Shown piece after piece: positions 6,368 through 10,182 of a stretch of DNA of 10,182 nucleotides. The stretch is from Pseudomonadota bacterium. Lineage in GTDB: Bacteria; Pseudomonadota; Gammaproteobacteria; Burkholderiales; Gallionellaceae. The notes below the pieces were generated by a model that saw nothing but the letters and a program-made list of their open reading frames with translations, did no database searches and was not told the DNA's origin. Numbering within the stretch: the first letter of the stretch is position 1; each line of letters starts with the position of its first letter. Location: the NCBI GenBank assembly GCA_021783525.1, contig JAJXTT010000035.1, positions 1-10,182 of the forward strand, written 5' to 3'. The position numbers were made by a program, and so were the translations under genes.

Positions 6368-6778
6368 GTGGGCGAAGGTCTGGCTGGTATCCGTGTGGTG
6401 CTCATTGACGACAGCAACACCATACGCCGTAGCGGCGAGATATTCCTGTCGCAGGCCGGTTGCAAGGTCGTGCTGGCGGAAGACGGTTTCGACGGACTTT
6501 CCAAGGTGGTCGACAACAAGCCCGACATCATCTTTGTCGATGTCATGATGCCCCGTCTGGATGGTTACCAGACTTGTGCGCTCATCAAGAACCATCTCGA
6601 ATTCAAGAATACGCCGGTAGTCATGCTGACCAGCAAGGACAGCCTGTTTGACCGTGCGCGCGGCAAACTGGTCGGTGCCGATCAGTACCTGACCAAACCG
6701 TTCAGCAAAAAAAGCTTAATTGAGGCAGTGACGATGCATACAACCAAACATAGCGGGGGAATGGAATATGGCAATTAA
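6368..6778 (+). CDS. pilG: Twitching motility response regulator PilG
   Basis: A single receiver domain of 136 residues, matching Pseudomonas PilG in length and in the stretch IIFVDVMMPRLDGYQTCALI, which is nearly identical. The acidic pocket is D14-D15, the phosphoacceptor D58, the switch T88 and the conserved lysine K110 in YLTKPF. In Pseudomonas, PilG is phosphorylated by the ChpA/PilL kinase and promotes pilus extension by PilB. I prefer GTG at 6368 (MGEGLAGIRV): it gives the family length and has AAGG 7 nt upstream. An in-frame ATG at 6314 adds 18 residues that do not resemble PilG and has no evident ribosome binding site. The 3' end overlaps pilH by 11 bp, implying translational coupling. 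It is the first gene of the operon. Confidence 0.94.
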   Translation: MGEGLAGIRVVLIDDSNTIRRSGEIFLSQAGCKVVLAEDGFDGLSKVVDNKPDIIFVDVMMPRLDGYQTCALIKNHLEFKNTPVVMLTSKDSLFDRARGKLVGADQYLTKPFSKKSLIEAVTMHTTKHSGGMEYGN

Positions 6779-7133
6779 CAAGGTGATGGTCGTGGATGAT
6801 TCCGCAACCGAGCGGCACGTACTCGGGGATATCCTCGGCAAAAAAGGTTATTCGGTTGTCTATGCAGAGAGCGGTGAGAAGGCGGTAGAGGATTCCAAGA
6901 CCGAGCTGCCCGACCTGATCCTGATGGATGTGGTCATGCCGGGATTGAACGGTTTCCAGGCCACTCGCGCGATCACGCAAGATCCGGCGACCAGGCACAT
7001 CCCGGTCATCATCTGCACCACCAAGGGGCAGGAGACCGACAAGATATGGGGTATGCGGCAGGGTGCGAAGGACTACATTACCAAGCCGATCGGTGCGGAA
7101 GAACTGCTCAGCAAGATCGCGGCTTTAGGCTAG
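6768..7133 (+). CDS. pilH: Twitching motility response regulator PilH
   Basis: A 121-residue single receiver domain. D10-D11 form the acidic pair, D54 (LILMDVVMPGLNGFQATRAI) the phosphoacceptor, T84/T85 the switch position and K106 (DYITKPIG) the conserved lysine. The segment VMPGLNGFQATR and the later QETDKIWGMRQGAKDY are characteristic of PilH rather than CheY. In Pseudomonas, PilH acts with PilG downstream of the Chp kinase, either favouring retraction or serving as a phosphate sink. The start at 6768 lies inside the end of pilG in another frame, with a GGGGGAA run a few bases before it. PilI follows after 13 bp. Confidence 0.95.
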   Translation: MAINKVMVVDDSATERHVLGDILGKKGYSVVYAESGEKAVEDSKTELPDLILMDVVMPGLNGFQATRAITQDPATRHIPVIICTTKGQETDKIWGMRQGAKDYITKPIGAEELLSKIAALG

Positions 7134-7146
7134 GTACCGGGCCGAC

Positions 7147-7644
7147 ATGTCGAAACGTTTCAACCTGCGGGAATTTCAACAGAACGTTCTGGAGCGGCTG
7201 CAAGCCCGGGCGGCCGGCGGCGGCAAAAGCGTATCCACGCTTGGCGTTCAGGTGGGCGACGGTTTCTGGCTGGTCGATATGTCGGACATCAATGAAGTCC
7301 TGCCGCCGCCGCCCCTGACACGCGTGCCCTTGACCAAGCCATGGTATAGCGGCGTCGCCAACGTGCGCGGCAATCTGTACAGCATCGTCGATTTTGGCGT
7401 CTACACGGGCGGGTCGGCGATTCCGCACGAAGGGCAAAGCCGCGTGCTGCTGGCGGGTCAGAAGTTCTCTTTCAACGCGGGTTTGCTGGTGTCGCGCGTA
7501 CTGGGACTTCGCAACTCCACCGAATGGGAGCGGAGCGAAGAAGACGGTGAGGTTCGCCTGAAGGATGGCGGCGGACAAGTGTGGCGCAAACTGGAAATGG
7601 CAAAGCTGCTGCAGCAACCGGAATTTTTACAGATCGGGGCGTAA
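7147..7644 (+). CDS. pilI: CheW-like adaptor PilI
   Basis: A 165-residue protein with one CheW domain from about residue 30 to 150: a first segment with VQVGDGFWLVDMSDINEVLP (35-54), then TRVPLTKPWYSGVANVRGNL, where W66-x-G-x-A-N-V-R-G is the CheW hallmark, then YSIVDFGVY. It should couple the receptor PilJ to the PilL kinase at the inner membrane face. Its gene position between pilH and pilJ is the conserved one and separates it from general CheW. The ATG at 7147 begins MSKRFNLREFQ; only a weak ribosome binding site is visible, so coupling to pilH 13 bp upstream is possible. Confidence 0.94.
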   Translation: MSKRFNLREFQQNVLERLQARAAGGGKSVSTLGVQVGDGFWLVDMSDINEVLPPPPLTRVPLTKPWYSGVANVRGNLYSIVDFGVYTGGSAIPHEGQSRVLLAGQKFSFNAGLLVSRVLGLRNSTEWERSEEDGEVRLKDGGGQVWRKLEMAKLLQQPEFLQIGA

Positions 7645-7653
7645 GTCACGCTC

Positions 7654-7661
7654 GGAAGGAG
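7654..7661 (+). promoter_or_regulatory. Ribosome binding site fixing the pilJ start
   Basis: GGAAGGAG ends 6 nt before the ATG at 7668. The pilJ frame is open 29 codons further upstream to an ATG at 7581, but that part lies inside pilI and has no such site, so 7668 is the start. Confidence 0.85.
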
Positions 7662-7667
7662 AAAAAT

Positions 7668-9689
7668 ATGGCGTTTAAGTTACCGTTCACGTGGCCGAAT
7701 AAGAAAACCCCAAGCTTCGCCAACAAGGGCGAGCTCAGGGCAAAAAGCGTCCGGACGATACAGATACCATGGTTCAGCAAGCAGTCATTTGACAGGCAAC
7801 TGCGCGTCCTGGGCGCGTTGTTGCTGTTCTTTCTGTTCATTGCGGCGGCGTTTACCTATATCGATGCGCGCGACACGTCCTACAGCTCGCACTATGTCGC
7901 AAGATCCTCCAAGTTGCTGATGTTGTCGCAACGCCTGGCGAAAGACGCGGCTGCCAGCTTCTCGGGAGATTCCGCAGCGTTCGAGGAACTGGGAGATACC
8001 CGCACGGAGTTTTCCGCCATTCTCGAATCCCTGGACAAGGGCAGCGACAAATATCCACCCACCGAGGGCGCGGCGCGTGACCCGCTGAATGATCTTCTGG
8101 CGCACTGGAAGCGCATGAGCGGCCTGATGGACGAGCTCGAAAAAGGACGCCCGCTGCTGGTGACATTGCAGCGCGGTGCGGCAGGACAGCGCGACATGAT
8201 CAACCTGGCCAACCAGGTTGCCGACAGGGCCGCGCCTGCCTACAAGCAGAAGGCCGACCGCCTGAACCTGCTGGTGGAGCAGATCACCGGCGCGGTGCAG
8301 ATGGTGCTGACTTCAGCATCGACGGAAGACCTGCCGGGGCTGGACGCGAAGATGAACGAGGCGCAGACGCTGATCAACGAGTTGCCGCAGAACGATGCGA
8401 CGGTGATGCTGCTGAAGGATGACTTCGAAGGCTACCAGTCGGTGGTGGGCTTCATTGCGGCCAATGCGGGCGACGTATTGACTTCGCGCCTGGCGGGACG
8501 GCGCGTCCAGGAAGAGGGCGACCAGCTGCTGACCGCGACACAAAATCTGGTGAACAGCTACGAAGGCTCAACCGCCGGACGCCTGTCCAGCTTTGCTGTG
8601 TTCTTCTCCGGCGGCATGGTTCTGCTGCTGTTGCTGATGCTCTCCAAGATATATCTGGACGAATCGAAGCGCCGCGAACGCGAAGCCGGACAGACCAACC
8701 GCAACAACCAGCAGGCCATTCTGCGCCTGATGAACGAATTGTCGGACCTGGCCGATGGCGACCTGACAATCCGCGCGACGGTGTCGGAAGACATCACCGG
8801 CGCGATCGCGGACTCGGTCAACTACACGACCGACGAATTGCGCAAACTGGTCTTGCGAGTGACGACGGCGTCGAAGCAGGTGGAGCGGGCAACCGGCGAA
8901 GCCGGCGCGGTCACCAAGGAACTGTTGAACGCCACGCTGAAACAGGCGGCCGAGATCCGCGATGCGGGCGGGGCGGTCGAACTCATGACGAAATCCATTC
9001 AGGAGGTCGACAGCAGCGCGGCACAATCGTCGGAAGTGGCGCGACGCACACTGGCGGTGACGGAACAGGGTGCCCGCGCGGTGCAGAATTCGGTGTCCAG
9101 CATGGACAGCATCCGTGAACAGATCCAGGACACCTCCAAGCGCATCAAACGCCTGGGCGAGAGCTCGCAGGAGATCGGCGAGATCGTGGACCTGATCTCG
9201 GACATCACCGAGCAGACCAACGTGCTGGCGCTGAACGCCGCGATCCAGGCGGCTTCGGCCGGCGAAGCGGGGCGGGGTTTTGCGGTGGTGGCGGAAGAAG
9301 TGCAGCGCCTCGCGGAACGTTCCGCCGAGGCGACCAAGCAGATCGGTATGCTGGTGAAGACCATTCAGGGCGACACCCAGGATGCCGTGACTGCGATGGA
9401 AAAGAGCACCCAGGGTGTGGTCGAAGGTGCCCAGTTGTCCAACGCCGCGGGCCAGGCGCTGCGCGAGATCGAGAAATCCACGCACGAACTGGCCGACCTG
9501 GTGAACAGTATCTCGGTTTCCACGCAAGTGCAGACCGACATGGCGCGCGAAGTGGCGGGCTTCATGAACGACATTCTCAAGATCACCGAACAGACCTCGC
9601 AGAGTACGCAACGCACGAACGCATCGGTTGCGCAGATAGAAAGCATGGCGACAGAATTGAACAGCTCCGTATCCGGTTTCAAGCTGTAA
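7668..9689 (+). CDS. pilJ: Methyl-accepting chemotaxis protein PilJ
   Basis: The protein is 673 residues, close to Pseudomonas PilJ (682). After a basic cytoplasmic start, TM1 is at about 47-65 (VLGALLLFFLFIAAAF) and TM2 at about 308-328 (AVFFSGGMVLLLLLMLSKIY). Between them lies a ~240-residue largely helical periplasmic sensor region with two related modules, as in PilJ-type receptors. A HAMP-like linker follows (~329-385, ending with the DLADGDLTIRA and ITGAIADSVNYTTDEL segments). The signalling domain runs to the C-terminus, with its hairpin tip around TNVLALNAAIQAASAGEAGR and GFAVVAEEVQRLAERSAEAT (517-556). PilJ senses pilus/surface state and, via PilI, controls the PilL kinase. The start is set by the ribosome binding site noted. 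PilL begins 9 bp after the stop. Confidence 0.95.
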   Translation: MAFKLPFTWPNKKTPSFANKGELRAKSVRTIQIPWFSKQSFDRQLRVLGALLLFFLFIAAAFTYIDARDTSYSSHYVARSSKLLMLSQRLAKDAAASFSGDSAAFEELGDTRTEFSAILESLDKGSDKYPPTEGAARDPLNDLLAHWKRMSGLMDELEKGRPLLVTLQRGAAGQRDMINLANQVADRAAPAYKQKADRLNLLVEQITGAVQMVLTSASTEDLPGLDAKMNEAQTLINELPQNDATVMLLKDDFEGYQSVVGFIAANAGDVLTSRLAGRRVQEEGDQLLTATQNLVNSYEGSTAGRLSSFAVFFSGGMVLLLLLMLSKIYLDESKRREREAGQTNRNNQQAILRLMNELSDLADGDLTIRATVSEDITGAIADSVNYTTDELRKLVLRVTTASKQVERATGEAGAVTKELLNATLKQAAEIRDAGGAVELMTKSIQEVDSSAAQSSEVARRTLAVTEQGARAVQNSVSSMDSIREQIQDTSKRIKRLGESSQEIGEIVDLISDITEQTNVLALNAAIQAASAGEAGRGFAVVAEEVQRLAERSAEATKQIGMLVKTIQGDTQDAVTAMEKSTQGVVEGAQLSNAAGQALREIEKSTHELADLVNSISVSTQVQTDMAREVAGFMNDILKITEQTSQSTQRTNASVAQIESMATELNSSVSGFKL

Positions 9690-9698
9690 AGGTCGAAC

Positions 9699-10182
9699 GT
9701 GCGGGAACATTTCAATCCCCTGCCGTTGTTGTCAGTCAAGCCCGGGCTGGACAGCTCGCTGGCGAACATCAGCCGGGATCTGGAGCGCTTTTTTTCGTCC
9801 GCCGGAACCGACCGCCAGGCGTTGAACGGCGCGCGGGAAGAACTGCACCGCATCGGGGGCGTGTTGCGCATGCTGACGCTGACGGGACTGTCGGTATTCT
9901 GCGCAGAGCTGGAAAAGCTTCTGCTGGAGCTCGAACAGGCCGGGGATGTCAGCGCCTTGCGCCGCGACGCGATCCGCCGCGCGCTGTTTGGCCTGACCCA
10001 TTATCTGGACGCCCTGGCGGATGGGGCCAGCAACGCCACCTTGCGCCTGTTCCACGAATATCAGGAACTGCTCCAGGCACGCGGACAGGAGATGGCCTTC
10101 GAGGTGGACCTGTTCTTCCCCTCCTTGCAGGTAGACCTGCCGCAGGCCGTGTTGCAGCAACCCCAGTCGGGCGATGCACATG
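9699..10182 (+). CDS. pilL: Chp hybrid sensor histidine kinase PilL/ChpA, N-terminal part only
   Basis: The frame opens with GTG at 9699 (MREHFNPLPLLSVKPGL) and stays open to the window edge (161 complete codons). AAAGG at 9688-9692, overlapping the pilJ stop, is a suitable ribosome binding site. The visible part is helical and resembles the FimL-like, Hpt-type N-terminus of ChpA/PilL: EELHRIGGVLRMLTLTGL with His50 at the Hpt histidine position, followed by CAELEKLLLELE, then a second helical bundle and VDLFFPSLQVDLP, a motif typical of this region. The full protein in relatives is very large, with several Hpt modules, a CheA-like kinase core and a receiver. Position directly after pilJ supports the call. 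Catalytic domains are outside the window, so activity cannot be judged. Confidence 0.88.
   Translation, partial: MREHFNPLPLLSVKPGLDSSLANISRDLERFFSSAGTDRQALNGAREELHRIGGVLRMLTLTGLSVFCAELEKLLLELEQAGDVSALRRDAIRRALFGLTHYLDALADGASNATLRLFHEYQELLQARGQEMAFEVDLFFPSLQVDLPQAVLQQPQSGDAH

Noticed and set aside
8568..9710. Long - strand open frame (380 codons) opposite pilJ
   Set aside because: Antisense shadow of pilJ with no recognisable domain or ribosome binding site.

Overview
The window looks like a chromosomal core segment of a GC-rich betaproteobacterium. Evidence is the argA-yggX gene pair, a single-chain 443-residue ArgA with kinase and GNAT domains, a PilG-H-I-J-L twitching/chemotaxis cluster without pilK between pilJ and pilL, and strong AAGGAG-type ribosome binding sites. 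A Nitrosomonadales/Gallionella-like source is a guess; the sequence alone does not fix genus. No rRNA, tRNA, CRISPR array or insertion sequence was seen.

Left part (1-4171): the 3' end of a lysine-rich, ribbon-helix-helix-like protein runs on the + strand and meets ppk tail to tail, both stop codons lying on one CTAG. On the - strand, argA (arginine biosynthesis), yggX (iron/oxidative damage protection) and ppk (polyphosphate kinase) follow each other and may be co-transcribed from a promoter with a perfect TATAAT upstream of argA.

Middle (4172-5668): rsmE (16S rRNA m3U1498 methyltransferase) and a small tautomerase-family gene form a second - strand unit. Downstream of the tautomerase is the most unusual part of the window: three tandem units of 128, 128 and 127 bp, each repeating the coding sequence for the last ~23 residues of the tautomerase. 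Each unit carries an open reading frame of 42-45 codons, and the frames are linked stop-to-start (TGATG, 1-nt overlaps) into an unbroken chain behind the tautomerase. Most differences between copies are synonymous, so the peptide looks to have been selected at some stage.

Right part (5669-10182): a thioredoxin-like protein with a CNHC motif is transcribed divergently from rsmE across an AT-rich region with a small inverted repeat. Then comes the operon pilG-pilH-pilI-pilJ-pilL (last gene cut by the window edge), encoding two response regulators, a CheW-like adaptor, a methyl-accepting receptor and the N-terminus of a large hybrid histidine kinase. By homology to Pseudomonas Pil-Chp, these control type IV pilus extension/retraction and surface responses.
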